DNA of 28,172 nucleotides from a virus. The stretch lies in the IMG/VR virus record IMGVR_UViG_3300030616_000067, positions 1 through 28,172 of that record, one strand, 5' to 3'. The notes below the pieces were generated by a model that saw only the letters and a list, made by a program, of their open reading frames with translations, searched no databases and was not told the DNA's origin. The position numbers and the translations under genes are program-made. Every line of letters begins with the position of its first letter. The first letter of the stretch is position 1. This document shows, piece after piece, positions 16,730 through 22,906 of this stretch.

Positions 16730-17046
16730 TATTCTTCAGCTATATAGATAGTTGTAGGTCTTTTATAAATTACACATTCTTTTTTTGCTATAGTACTCCA
16801 ATCTTCTACATCATTTATATTAGGTTTATTCTCACATTTTATGGCATAATGAATTTGACATCCAGCAATTATAATATACTTTTTATCATCACCTACTTTA
16901 GCAAACCAATTTGTGCTTACTCTATTTGTTTTAATTCCAAGAATATTATCTTCTACTATTTCTACTTCACCCCAAGCAGCTCTATATTGTTTGCCATCAG
17001 GTGCATAAAACCAGTTATCTGTTGTTATTAAATATTTGCCTTCCAT
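16729..17046 (-). CDS. Small hypothetical protein with Trp-rich beta segments
   Basis: A 105-residue protein opening MEGKYLITTDNWFYAPDGKQ, then YRAAWGEVEIV, LGIKTNRVSTNWFAKVG and KKYIIIAGCQIHYAIKC. The alternating hydrophobic pattern and the Trp and Tyr residues suggest a small beta barrel. The DNWFYAPDGKQY and STNW segments look like a conserved family seen in other phages, but I cannot name a function. It is the upstream half of a coupled pair (stop overlaps the next ATG) within the direct-repeat cassette. Two Cys (in AGCQIH and IKCENK) could bind metal or be chance. Confidence 0.65.
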   Translation of the reverse strand: MEGKYLITTDNWFYAPDGKQYRAAWGEVEIVEDNILGIKTNRVSTNWFAKVGDDKKYIIIAGCQIHYAIKCENKPNINDVEDWSTIAKKECVIYKRPTTIYIAEE

Positions 17047-17053
17047 AATTCTT

Positions 17054-17311
17054 TTATTTTATTATGAATTCATATAAAATACCTTCAATTTTTGTAATAT
17101 ATGGTGCTCCAAATTCTTTATTAAGTTTTATTTTTATAGGATTATCATAAAATTCTATATACACTTTAGGTGAGATTGTGTTATACTCAAAGTCTATAAC
17201 AAGCTTACATATATTAGGTATTTCTTGTTTTGATCCATCATCATATATTAAATAAACTTTAGTGTTTATTCCATATAATTTTTCATTTGTTTCAATTCTT
17301 ATTTTTATCAT
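17054..17311 (-). CDS. Small hypothetical protein, beta-rich
   Basis: An 85-residue protein made of alternating strand-like segments (KIRIETNEKLYGINTKVYLI, CKLVIDFEYNTISPKVYIEF) and ending with KEFGAPYITKIEGILYEFII. No family recognised. It is the first gene after a 240-base gap, has the TAAAATAAA plus AGAACTATG leader, and its 3' end is duplicated at 16466-16535. Confidence 0.6.
   Translation of the reverse strand: MIKIRIETNEKLYGINTKVYLIYDDGSKQEIPNICKLVIDFEYNTISPKVYIEFYDNPIKIKLNKEFGAPYITKIEGILYEFIIK
17055..17124. repeat. 70-bp direct repeat, copy 2
   Basis: The intact source copy, encoding the C-terminal end of the 85-residue protein plus 3' flank. It differs from 16466-16535 at one base (T for A in the run after CAATTTT). 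Confidence 0.85.
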
Positions 17312-17551
17312 AGTTCTTTTATTTTATATATTCTTTTCATTTAAGTGAAAATTGCCACTTAATGTAAGATATAATTAAATATAATCAATATCGATGACCT
17401 GTGGAATAGCTTGATTGTTAAGTAATTGTTAAAATTTAGATGCTTCGAGAGGGCCCTGAGTGCCCTTAAATGATTAAAAATTCTTATGTGTATATATAAT
17501 TAAGAATGAATAAATTAATGAAAAGTGTACCACATATAGGGATATTATTAC
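17312..17551. other. Non-coding gap downstream of the polymerase-like gene
   Basis: A 240-base stretch without a credible gene. It holds a copy of a leader element (17318-17360) shared with 19111-19153; two ATTGTTAA direct repeats one helical turn apart (17414-17421 and 17425-17432), which could be a protein-binding site; a hairpin AGGGC/GCCCT at 17450-17466 without a U tract on either strand; and a weak hairpin TATAGG/CCTATA near 17535-17556. It probably carries a promoter for the genes below 17.3 kb. Confidence 0.5.
17318..17360 (-). repeat. Leader element, copy 1
   Basis: 43 bases with 39 identical to 19111-19153, and related to 22169-22213. On the minus strand it reads AAGTGGCAATTTTCAC, a spacer, then GAATATATAAAATAAA, directly before the ATG at 17311. 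The first part can be read as KWQFS.K-stop, the same ending as the HNH endonuclease, so it may be the remnant of an HNH gene end. Confidence 0.75.
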
Positions 17552-18703
17552 CTATAGGCTATATTTAGTTAATTTAAATTTATGAAAATTCTCTCTCAAA
17601 GCCCGCTCGATATCTCCTCGAAATTCTTTCGGAAAATATAAACTATCGTGAACTGATAAGCACCCGTTCTCCACGAATTCATTACAAACCGGTATAAATA
17701 TCGAAGCTTCTAATTTTTGAAGAGATAACCAGATTTCCTCAGTACTTTTCTTAATCTTTATTAGTTCATATACTTCAGGAAATTCCTTTGAAATGAGTTG
17801 TTGAGCTGAATTAGTTCCTTGATTTTTTTTGTATAGATAGTTGAAGAATAGCTTTTTTGCTAATGTTCTTGATTCATCGTAAGAAAAGATATCAGTAAAT
17901 CCCCAGTTTTCTATAAGCCAATCGTATAAATCACTATCAGTAACTAATTCATAAAATCTTTGTACTTCTTTATTATTAGGATATTCTTGAAGTAAAAGAG
18001 ATGAAAGGAGATAAGGTTGAGAGGACTTAAGGTCAAGAGAATCAAGCGGCTCACCTTGGTATAAACAATATTCTCGTAGTTCTTTCTTCATTAAATTAAA
18101 AGAAGTGAATATTCTTCCGGTTCTTTCATCCTCTGTAACAATGATATTCTCTTTATTATGTATTGTAATAATATCTCGAACTACTCGTAAGAACTTTTCA
18201 TTAGAAAATTGTTTAGCAAAAGAAATAGCTTTATTCATATCAATTTCTAATGATTTGATTGTATTATAATGTTTAAGTAGAATAGGGTCTTCAGGTATTT
18301 TTGAGTATTTGTAAATTATGTTATAAGTTTTTTCAGAAATCTCACAAAAAATAAGTTCAAATTCTTTATCAATTACTTTAGAAGTAAACTCATTTGTATA
18401 TCCATAAGATTTACAGTAAGGTTTATGCTTATAATTAGAATAAGATGTAGAAGTAATAATATTTAAGTACTCTAAAATATCAATCATTTTCTTAAATTTC
18501 CATTGACCATTAGACCTACCAAAATTGTTTCGTATATCTCTTGGTAAAGGGACTAAATTATTCTCTTCATTTGATTTTTCAAGAACATAAAAAAGGTGAA
18601 GAAAGTCTTCTTTTTTTAATGACTTATCATAATAATCTTGAAGTAATTCATCAATAAGTAGTATAAATCCTTTTGTAAAATAAATGCCATATTGTTTTTG
18701 CAT
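17552..18703 (-). CDS. Minimal family A DNA polymerase-like protein
   Basis: A 383-residue protein whose second half carries the family A polymerase signatures in order. They are TGRIFTSFNL at 195-204 (E. coli Pol I has TGRLSS.DPNLQN); motif A LDLKSSQP with D224; motif B R279-xxx-K283-xxx-F287-xxx-Y291, the exact spacing of R754/K758/F762/Y766 of the O helix; and motif C VHDS with D353. The N-terminal 190 residues do not resemble a 3'-5' exonuclease, and the fingers and palm are very compact. It probably copies DNA, perhaps for origin priming, repair or whole-genome replication. The HDS form of motif C also occurs in single-subunit RNA polymerases, so an RNA-primer role cannot be ruled out. 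Two large hairpins lie directly upstream. Confidence 0.8.
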   Translation of the reverse strand: MQKQYGIYFTKGFILLIDELLQDYYDKSLKKEDFLHLFYVLEKSNEENNLVPLPRDIRNNFGRSNGQWKFKKMIDILEYLNIITSTSYSNYKHKPYCKSYGYTNEFTSKVIDKEFELIFCEISEKTYNIIYKYSKIPEDPILLKHYNTIKSLEIDMNKAISFAKQFSNEKFLRVVRDIITIHNKENIIVTEDERTGRIFTSFNLMKKELREYCLYQGEPLDSLDLKSSQPYLLSSLLLQEYPNNKEVQRFYELVTDSDLYDWLIENWGFTDIFSYDESRTLAKKLFFNYLYKKNQGTNSAQQLISKEFPEVYELIKIKKSTEEIWLSLQKLEASIFIPVCNEFVENGCLSVHDSLYFPKEFRGDIERALRENFHKFKLTKYSL

Positions 18704-18723
18704 TAATTAATAATTATTTTAAT

Positions 18724-18777
18724 AAAAATCCTTATTAAATACTCCTACGTACCAAAGTTTCTTTAATAAGGATTTTT
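18724..18777. repeat. Large hairpin 1 upstream of the polymerase-like gene
   Basis: A perfect inverted repeat with arms AAAAATCCTTATTAAA (18724-18739) and its complement (18762-18777), and a 22-base loop. The arm sequence is almost the same as that of the neighbouring hairpin at 18801-18901. It could be part of an origin or a two-way terminator with a long loop. Confidence 0.8.
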
Positions 18778-18800
18778 TGAAACACTAAACGAATATTTTT

Positions 18801-18901
18801 ATAAAAATCCGTAGTAAAAAGAATAAAAGAATAAAAAAAAACTATATAATGAAATAATGCAGTATCTACGAAATGTATATTCTCTTACTACGGATTTTTA
18901 T
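18801..18901. repeat. Large hairpin 2 with matching arms
   Basis: A perfect 17-bp inverted repeat: ATAAAAATCCGTAGTAA (18801-18817) and its complement (18885-18901), with a 67-base A-rich loop. Compared with hairpin 1 the arms differ at two sites (T to G on one arm, A to C on the other), so pairing is kept. The A-rich loop could be an easily melted region. Confidence 0.8.
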
Positions 18902-18923
18902 TATATATTATTTTATTATTAAG

Positions 18924-19097
18924 CTAATTAAAAACATTATCATATTCTTCACCCCAATCATTAAGTTTATTTATTAAAGAACCATAATATTCTATTTCAT
19001 CTTCATTTAAATTATCATCATAATTAATAGGATCTTTTTTCCACATTTCTATGATATCTTTTCCTGAATATCTAATTGTAGGACTGATATCTTCCAT
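18924..19097 (-). CDS. Small acidic hypothetical protein
   Basis: A 57-residue frame from the ATG at 19097 to a TAG at 18924. The protein starts MEDISPTIRYSGKDIIEMWK and is strongly acidic (DDNLNEDEIEYYG, WGEEYDNVF). It has the same kind of A/T leader as its neighbours, including the element at 19111-19153. No family recognised. Its stop lies 23 bases from the second hairpin. Confidence 0.55.
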   Translation of the reverse strand: MEDISPTIRYSGKDIIEMWKKDPINYDDNLNEDEIEYYGSLINKLNDWGEEYDNVFN

Positions 19098-19110
19098 AAT
19101 TCTATGATAT

Positions 19111-19153
19111 TTTATTTTATATATTCATATCATTTTTGTGAAAATTGCCACTT
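19111..19153 (-). repeat. Leader element, copy 2, overlapping the HNH gene end
   Basis: 39 of 43 bases match 17318-17360. Here the AAGTGGCAATTTTCAC part is the coding end of the HNH endonuclease (KWQFSQK-stop), and the GAATATATAAAATAAA part is the leader of the 57-residue gene. Confidence 0.75.
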
Positions 19154-19459
19154 TTTGTTAACCTGAGTATATGTAGGTTTTATGTATCTATGTTTATCAA
19201 ATGTTTTTTTAGCGTGACACTTCTTACAAAGACCTTGAAGATTATCTGTCTCAAGTATTCTTTCAGGAGCATCTTTAATGTCCTCTATATGGTCAACTTC
19301 TGTAGCCAATATATTAATACCATTCTTTTTACATTCAACACAAAAAGGATTTCTTTGTAATACTATTAATCTAATAGTTTTCCATTCTTTAGTTTGATAG
19401 AACTTTTGTCTTCCTTCAACAGTTTTTAAGTCAATATATCCTTTACTCTTTTTTCCCAT
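19130..19459 (-). CDS. HNH endonuclease
   Basis: A 109-residue protein of the free-standing HNH type. C40xxC43 and C78xxC81 form the zinc site, VDHIE (55-59) carries the DH pair of the first strand, N73 in TDNLQGLCKKCH is the central Asn, and H82 completes the motif. The N terminus (GYIDLKTVEGRQKFYQTKEW) is common in phage HNH proteins. Such enzymes nick or cut DNA, either as homing elements or as packaging helpers beside terminase. Here it is more than 4 kb from the terminase, so a homing or replication role is more likely. Its stop lies within a repeated leader element. The ATG touches the stop of the glycosyltransferase gene. Confidence 0.9.
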   Translation of the reverse strand: MGKKSKGYIDLKTVEGRQKFYQTKEWKTIRLIVLQRNPFCVECKKNGINILATEVDHIEDIKDAPERILETDNLQGLCKKCHAKKTFDKHRYIKPTYTQVNKKWQFSQK

Positions 19460-20172
19460 TATATTTCTTCATAATTTTCATTAATAACTCTATCTATAAA
19501 TAATGGTCTATTCGGTATTCTATCATACATTTTTATCATTTCTTTATAATGCTGCCTATTACCTGAATTAAAGTTTGTATTTAGATTTGCACATAAACTT
19601 TCATTATGTATTCTTCTTAAAAAAAGTATCTCATTTAAATAAAGAATTTTAAAATGGTCTTTAACTCTATGTAGAAATTCAGTATCTGCTGCCATATACC
19701 AAGGCATATATCCTCCTGATTTTTCAATAACATTATGCCTCATCATTAGTGTACCATCAGGATATTTAGGAATTTCTCTATCAGTTGTATTTGTAGCAGT
19801 ATAATATTTTTTGCACATAAATCTTATTATATCATAAGAAGTTATTTTTTTTAATACTTCTATCATATTCGGAAGCATAATATCATCAGCATCGAATTTT
19901 AAAATATAATCATAAGAGACCTTATCTAAAAGAGTATTATGAGTTATATAAGCACCTTTATTTTTATGCATATAAAATACTCTTAAATTGGAGTAATTAT
20001 CTTTAATTTCTTTAACCTTATTTAATGTAGATTCGCAACTATCAATACCTATAATAATTTCATAATTCTTATGGTCTTTAAAATATGTTTGATTTTGTAT
20101 AGAAGTTAAACATTCTTCGATATAATCCTGAGCATTATAAGCTGCTATTAATATTGATATTCCTTCTTTCAT
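19459..20172 (-). CDS. GT2 family glycosyltransferase
   Basis: A 237-residue protein with the GT-A fold start ISILIAAYNAQDYIEECLTS (residues 5-24), the nucleotide-sugar segment IIIGIDSCES, and the metal-binding DADD at 94-97 (KFDADDIMLPNM). A later segment, WYMAADTEFLHRV, fits the acceptor/base region. It transfers a sugar from a nucleotide-sugar donor; the acceptor is unknown. In the phage context this could be host surface glycan, a virion protein, or modified DNA. The methyltransferase gene nearby resembles sugar-linked ones, so a glycan target is favoured. The start overlaps the previous gene by 4 bases (ATGA). Confidence 0.88.
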   Translation of the reverse strand: MKEGISILIAAYNAQDYIEECLTSIQNQTYFKDHKNYEIIIGIDSCESTLNKVKEIKDNYSNLRVFYMHKNKGAYITHNTLLDKVSYDYILKFDADDIMLPNMIEVLKKITSYDIIRFMCKKYYTATNTTDREIPKYPDGTLMMRHNVIEKSGGYMPWYMAADTEFLHRVKDHFKILYLNEILFLRRIHNESLCANLNTNFNSGNRQHYKEMIKMYDRIPNRPLFIDRVINENYEEI

Positions 20173-20468
20173 TTTGCTTTTCCTGCTTTTATTTTAAGTT
20201 TATGTAATTCAGTAATTGGAATACCTTTTTTTGATTCTGATATTTTTTTCTTTGTTTCTTCTGAATGTTTAAATCCTTTCTGTCTTTTTCGAGTTTTATA
20301 TTTTTTAAAAGTACTATTGTAATTTTTAATTGGTTCGTGTTCATAATCTTCATAAATAATGACTGTTTCCTTTCCAATTTTAAATATTTCTACTGCATAA
20401 GGATTATTTTCATCTTTTAATGATTCTATAAATTCATTAAGTCTTTTAGATACAGAATATTTGTACAT
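20169..20468 (-). CDS. Small protein with C-terminal NUMOD3 DNA-binding motif
   Basis: A 99-residue protein. Residues 65-83, GFKHSEETKKKISESKKG, fit the NUMOD3 motif (G..hSeEtk.kiSeskkG), a short helix that binds DNA in homing endonucleases. The N-terminal 60 residues are not a GIY-YIG or HNH nuclease. They read as a small alpha/beta region (EIFKIGKETVIIYEDYEHEP). It is probably either a remnant of a homing endonuclease or an independent DNA-binding protein that acquired the motif. It is coupled to both neighbours by overlapping start and stop codons. Confidence 0.75.
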   Translation of the reverse strand: MYKYSVSKRLNEFIESLKDENNPYAVEIFKIGKETVIIYEDYEHEPIKNYNSTFKKYKTRKRQKGFKHSEETKKKISESKKGIPITELHKLKIKAGKAK

Positions 20469-20662
20469 TAGTTATCTATTATTTGTGATTTATTTTCTTT
20501 AGTTCCATAAGGATCATTAACTATTTTTCGATATTTTTTTGCTATATCGATAAATGCATCCCTCGCATTTTCATAATATTTTTTATAACGCAACATATTA
20601 TATGTTGTAAGTATTAAGGTTATTAATACCAGAAGTAATGCTATTATAAATATTGTTTCCAT
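20468..20662 (-). CDS. Small membrane protein, N-terminal anchor
   Basis: A 64-residue protein with one clear membrane segment near the N terminus (FIIALLLVLITLILTTYNML, residues 4-23), followed by a charged helical tail (Arg/Lys/Tyr then acidic/basic) that would face the cytoplasm. The family is unknown. It could be a spanin-like, holin-like or exclusion factor, but it sits in the accessory block, not the late operon, so lysis is less likely. A TAAAATAAA leader precedes the ATG. Confidence 0.65.
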   Translation of the reverse strand: METIFIIALLLVLITLILTTYNMLRYKKYYENARDAFIDIAKKYRKIVNDPYGTKENKSQIIDN

Positions 20663-20684
20663 AGTTCTATATTTATTTTATTTA

Positions 20685-21341
20685 TTAAGCCTTTTCAAAA
20701 ACAAGTGTATTATATCTATAATATGTAGGTAAATATTTTAGTGTCTTAAAAATATTCATCTTATTTTCATTCACATTATATCCATAATGCATAAATTGAT
20801 CTATAACATATTGTAAAGGCTTACAATTATGATGTCTTCTTCCAATTTGTCCAGGTGCAGCTACAGATAGTATAATATATTTTGGGTTAAATGATAATAT
20901 ATTTTTTACAAATATTTCTTCAAATTTCTTAGGTATATGTTCATATGTCTCTAATGATAATACAATATCAACTTCTTTATTTAAGTTAAGAGGATTAGTT
21001 AAATCAAAATGTAAAAAATTTTCATTTTTAAGTTGATGATTATTCTTTGACCCAACAGAAAAATCAATACCTAATACTTTCTTTTTATCTTCAAGAGGTT
21101 TTATTATATCACCTACACCACATCCTAAATCTACAATACTTTCAAATTCAAAATTTTCTAAAATATAGTTTGATATATTTCTTCTATATTTAAAAGCATT
21201 TCGTTGATTTAAATCTCTTTCATAAAAAAAATCATCATAAACTGATGCTTCATAATTTGCATCATATATACCATTTAATCTTCTTCTTTTGTGATTATAT
21301 GATGTGCTATTTAATCTTTTTCCTTTCTGTTGTTTTATCAT
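20685..21341 (-). CDS. Class I SAM-dependent methyltransferase
   Basis: A 218-residue protein. Motif I is VDLGCGVGD (residues 70-78), followed by the acidic strand end VLGIDFS and motif IV-like VLSLETYEHIPKKFEE (core LSLETYEHIP). Further on, ILSVAAPGQIGRRHHNCKPL matches a pattern (APGQ.G..H.NC.p) common in methyltransferases linked to sugar and surface-glycan clusters. It has no DPPY or PC motif of DNA adenine or cytosine methylases. With the GT2 gene 0.5 kb downstream, it probably acts on a glycan or small molecule. The N terminus is very basic (KQQKGKRLNSTSYNHKRRRL). Confidence 0.85.
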   Translation of the reverse strand: MIKQQKGKRLNSTSYNHKRRRLNGIYDANYEASVYDDFFYERDLNQRNAFKYRRNISNYILENFEFESIVDLGCGVGDIIKPLEDKKKVLGIDFSVGSKNNHQLKNENFLHFDLTNPLNLNKEVDIVLSLETYEHIPKKFEEIFVKNILSFNPKYIILSVAAPGQIGRRHHNCKPLQYVIDQFMHYGYNVNENKMNIFKTLKYLPTYYRYNTLVFEKA

Positions 21342-21362
21342 AGTTCTTTATTTATTTTATTC

Positions 21363-21854
21363 TTAATTTAATGATAAGTTTCCCTTAGCATCAATTTTTT
21401 CATCATATTTTAGAAGTATAACATCTTTATATACTTTAATTTTATTACTTCTAAACGTTTCCGCATTCATTAACATTGAATGAATTTTAGGTTTTGTCTT
21501 ATACCATATTTTAATTCGTTCTGATAAATTAAAAATGATGAAATCCTTTTGAGATTTTTCTTTAGTTTTAAAAAAGTTTATATAATATATTATATCATAA
21601 TTATATTTTTCTGCACGTTTTATAAGATTATGTAATTTATCAACTTGTAGTATATAATCTGGATATTTATCAATATTATTATTTCTCACCTTTATTTCAC
21701 CAATTATTATTTTATCCGTTTCTGTAGTTACTATAAAGTCATAACATATATGCCCTTCTGTGAAAGAATATTCTTTAATTCCTTTCATATTATTAAATAG
21801 TATAGAGGCTAAATATCTTTCTTTTTTCTCGTATTCTTTTAATCTTGAAATCAC
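21363..21854 (-). CDS. PD-(D/E)XK nuclease-like protein
   Basis: A 163-residue protein. The sequence YDFIVTTETDKIIIGEIKVR has D39 and E53-x-K55 on adjacent strands, the core of the PD-(D/E)XK fold found in Holliday-junction resolvases, restriction enzymes and phage recombination nucleases. A helix with QVDKLHNLIKRAEKYNYDIIYYI (core VDKLHNLIKRAEKYNYD) follows, as in that fold. The role could be in replication, recombination or DNA processing. The start is probably the GTG at 21854, since the nearby ATG at 21858 is out of frame. Confidence 0.6.
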   Translation of the reverse strand: MISRLKEYEKKERYLASILFNNMKGIKEYSFTEGHICYDFIVTTETDKIIIGEIKVRNNNIDKYPDYILQVDKLHNLIKRAEKYNYDIIYYINFFKTKEKSQKDFIIFNLSERIKIWYKTKPKIHSMLMNAETFRSNKIKVYKDVILLKYDEKIDAKGNLSLN

Positions 21855-21920
21855 CCATTTTGAGTAATTTTAATTTGCCTGACACAAGCCAGTTAATTTT
21901 AATTTTCATATCAATAAATT

Positions 21921-22160
21921 TTATTGTTCATCATATCTATAAAGTAAATTTTCAAGTCCATATTTATCAGGTCTTTTTTCTACTTTAGGTTTTGAGTCTC
22001 CTTCAAAATAAATAGTGATTTTACCCATCATATCTATATCAACATCAACATCTCCGTTGGTTACTTCTTCCATTAATTCTATAAAGTCATTGATTACCTT
22101 AATAAGGTCACCACTTTTTTCATATCGTAAATGGACTGGAATTTTCTTTGATTTGCTCAT
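21921..22160 (-). CDS. Small acidic hypothetical protein, first gene of the early block
   Basis: A 79-residue protein with a helical centre (LIKVINDFIELMEEVTN) and an acidic, Asp-rich strand (GDVDVDIDMMGKITIYFEGD). The family is unknown. It is the first clearly expressed minus-strand gene next to the divergent control region, so it is likely made early. The C terminus YGLENLLYRYDEQ might contact a partner. Its leader contains TAAAATAAA and the third copy of the repeated leader element. Confidence 0.6.
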   Translation of the reverse strand: MSKSKKIPVHLRYEKSGDLIKVINDFIELMEEVTNGDVDVDIDMMGKITIYFEGDSKPKVEKRPDKYGLENLLYRYDEQ

Positions 22161-22287
22161 AGTCTATCTTTATTTTAATTATATATTCTGATAGAAAATG
22201 AGGAAAATGCCACTTAATGCACACACCAAATGAATATATATTATGTAACGCAATTAGCCATATTGCATCTTTTCCTGGATAAATCAT
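22120..22287 (-). CDS. Possible 55-codon leader ORF overlapping the first early gene
   Basis: From the ATG at 22287 an open frame reads MIYPGKDAIWLIALHNIYSF... and ends inside the 79-residue gene. The ATG has the ATAGAACT leader that many genes here share. The start codon lies inside a hairpin (CCTGGA/TCCAGG around an inner ATAGTC/GACTAT). It may be a regulatory leader peptide or a chance frame. The approximate end was read by eye. Confidence 0.3.
   Translation of the reverse strand: MIYPGKDAIWLIALHNIYSFGVCIKWHFPHFLSEYIIKIKIDYEQIKENSSPFTI
22169..22213 (-). repeat. Leader element, copy 3 (diverged)
   Basis: On the minus strand AAGTGGCATTTTCC, a spacer and GAATATATAATTAAAATAAA before the ATG at 22160. 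It shares CATTAAGTGGCA with copy 1. Confidence 0.6.
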
Positions 22288-22315
22288 AGTTCTATAGTCA
22301 ATCGACTATTTCCAG
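22275..22315. promoter_or_regulatory. Nested palindrome in the divergent region, candidate operator
   Basis: An inner 16-base palindrome ATAGTCAATCGACTAT (22293-22308) and outer arms CCTGGA/TCCAGG flank each other in the control region between the minus-strand early block and the plus-strand genes. It could bind a dimeric repressor or fold as RNA. Coordinates of the outer arms are approximate to a few bases. Confidence 0.5.
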
Positions 22316-22321
22316 GTTTTT

Positions 22322-22351
22322 AGAAAGGGCCTCAGGGGCCCTTTCTTTTTT
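22322..22351 (+). terminator. Strong terminator with no upstream gene on its strand
   Basis: A 10-bp stem AGAAAGGGCC / GGCCCTTTCT with a 5-base loop, followed by a run of T on the plus strand. No plus-strand protein gene ends here, so it may end a small RNA from the divergent region or insulate the downstream genes. Confidence 0.75.
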
Positions 22352-22388
22352 AAATGTCTGTAAATCAGAGACTTTTTTCATTTTTTAT

Positions 22389-22419
22389 TTTATCGAGTCA
22401 TAGATTAATATTAGATTTA
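22389..22419 (+). promoter_or_regulatory. Weak candidate promoter for the 96-residue gene
   Basis: TTTA at 22389-22392, a 19-base spacer, then TAGATTTA at 22412-22419. Both boxes lack the final G of the Bacteroidota TTTG / TAnnTTTG pattern. It is about 40 bases before the ATG at 22461. Confidence 0.3.
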
Positions 22420-22460
22420 TATCACACTGATTTATAGATGTTTAACTAAATTTTACAAAA

Positions 22461-22751
22461 ATGAAAAAATTTAAAACAATTGAAGAATGGCTAAAGACAA
22501 ATCCTTCAGAAAAAGAAATGGAAAAAGTACTTAACCTTATCCATAGAGGTGAAACTAATAGAGCTCGTAAAGAGGTTTATGAAAAAGAGGCCTATTTAAG
22601 AAAGCTCAAAAGGACCGGAGATTATTTGGTTAAAATTGACTTTCCAATTCCTGAAGAAATAGCTCAAGAAATTAAAAGAACCAAAACTGAAATTGAAAGT
22701 CTTAAAAAAGACCTTCCAATACCTGCAGCTCGTGCTAAAGTTGAGAAATAG
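22461..22751 (+). CDS. Small coiled-coil protein, unknown function
   Basis: A 96-residue protein, highly charged and almost entirely helical by composition (Lys, Glu, Arg, Leu). It starts MKKFKTIEEWLKTNPSEKEM and has a middle with RGETNRARKEVYEKEAYLRK and a C-terminal helix EIKRTKTEIESLKKDLPIP. The IEEWL.TNPSE opening looks conserved-family-like, but I cannot name it. It is a single-gene unit, with its own terminator 20 bases downstream, in the control region. A regulatory or DNA-binding role is possible but not shown. Confidence 0.65.
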   Translation: MKKFKTIEEWLKTNPSEKEMEKVLNLIHRGETNRARKEVYEKEAYLRKLKRTGDYLVKIDFPIPEEIAQEIKRTKTEIESLKKDLPIPAARAKVEK

Positions 22752-22770
22752 TTCTTATTTCTCTTAACTT

Positions 22771-22804
22771 AAGGGTCTCAAGTAATTGAGGCCCTTTCTT
22801 TTTT
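22771..22804 (+). terminator. Rho-independent terminator after the 96-residue gene
   Basis: An 11-bp stem AAGGGTCTCAA / TTGAGGCCCTT (one G-T pair), GTAA loop, then TCTTTTTT. It is a textbook terminator that separates this gene from the next unit. Confidence 0.88.
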
Positions 22805-22827
22805 AACAACATTTTAACAACGAAATA

Positions 22828-22859
22828 TTTGGTAGTTTCAGTTATTTTTACTATATTCA
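22828..22859 (+). promoter_or_regulatory. Bacteroidota-type promoter for the three-gene plus-strand operon
   Basis: TTTG at 22828-22831, a 20-base spacer, then TATATTCA at 22852-22859, a good partial fit to TTTG / TAnnTTTG. It lies about 50 bases before the first small gene and directly follows a terminator, which is the right place for a promoter. Confidence 0.55.
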
Positions 22860-22906
22860 TAGTAGAAAGTTAGAAAAAGAGTTCTTAAATTTTTCCTAAA
22901 AATTTA

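Noticed and set aside
17450-17466. Terminator at the GC-rich hairpin
   Set aside because: Stem is only 5 bp and neither strand has a U tract after it; kept only as a hairpin in the non-coding gap.
20685-21341. DNA methyltransferase of a restriction-modification type
   Set aside because: It lacks DPPY/NPPY and PC motifs, and its later segments resemble sugar-cluster methyltransferases.
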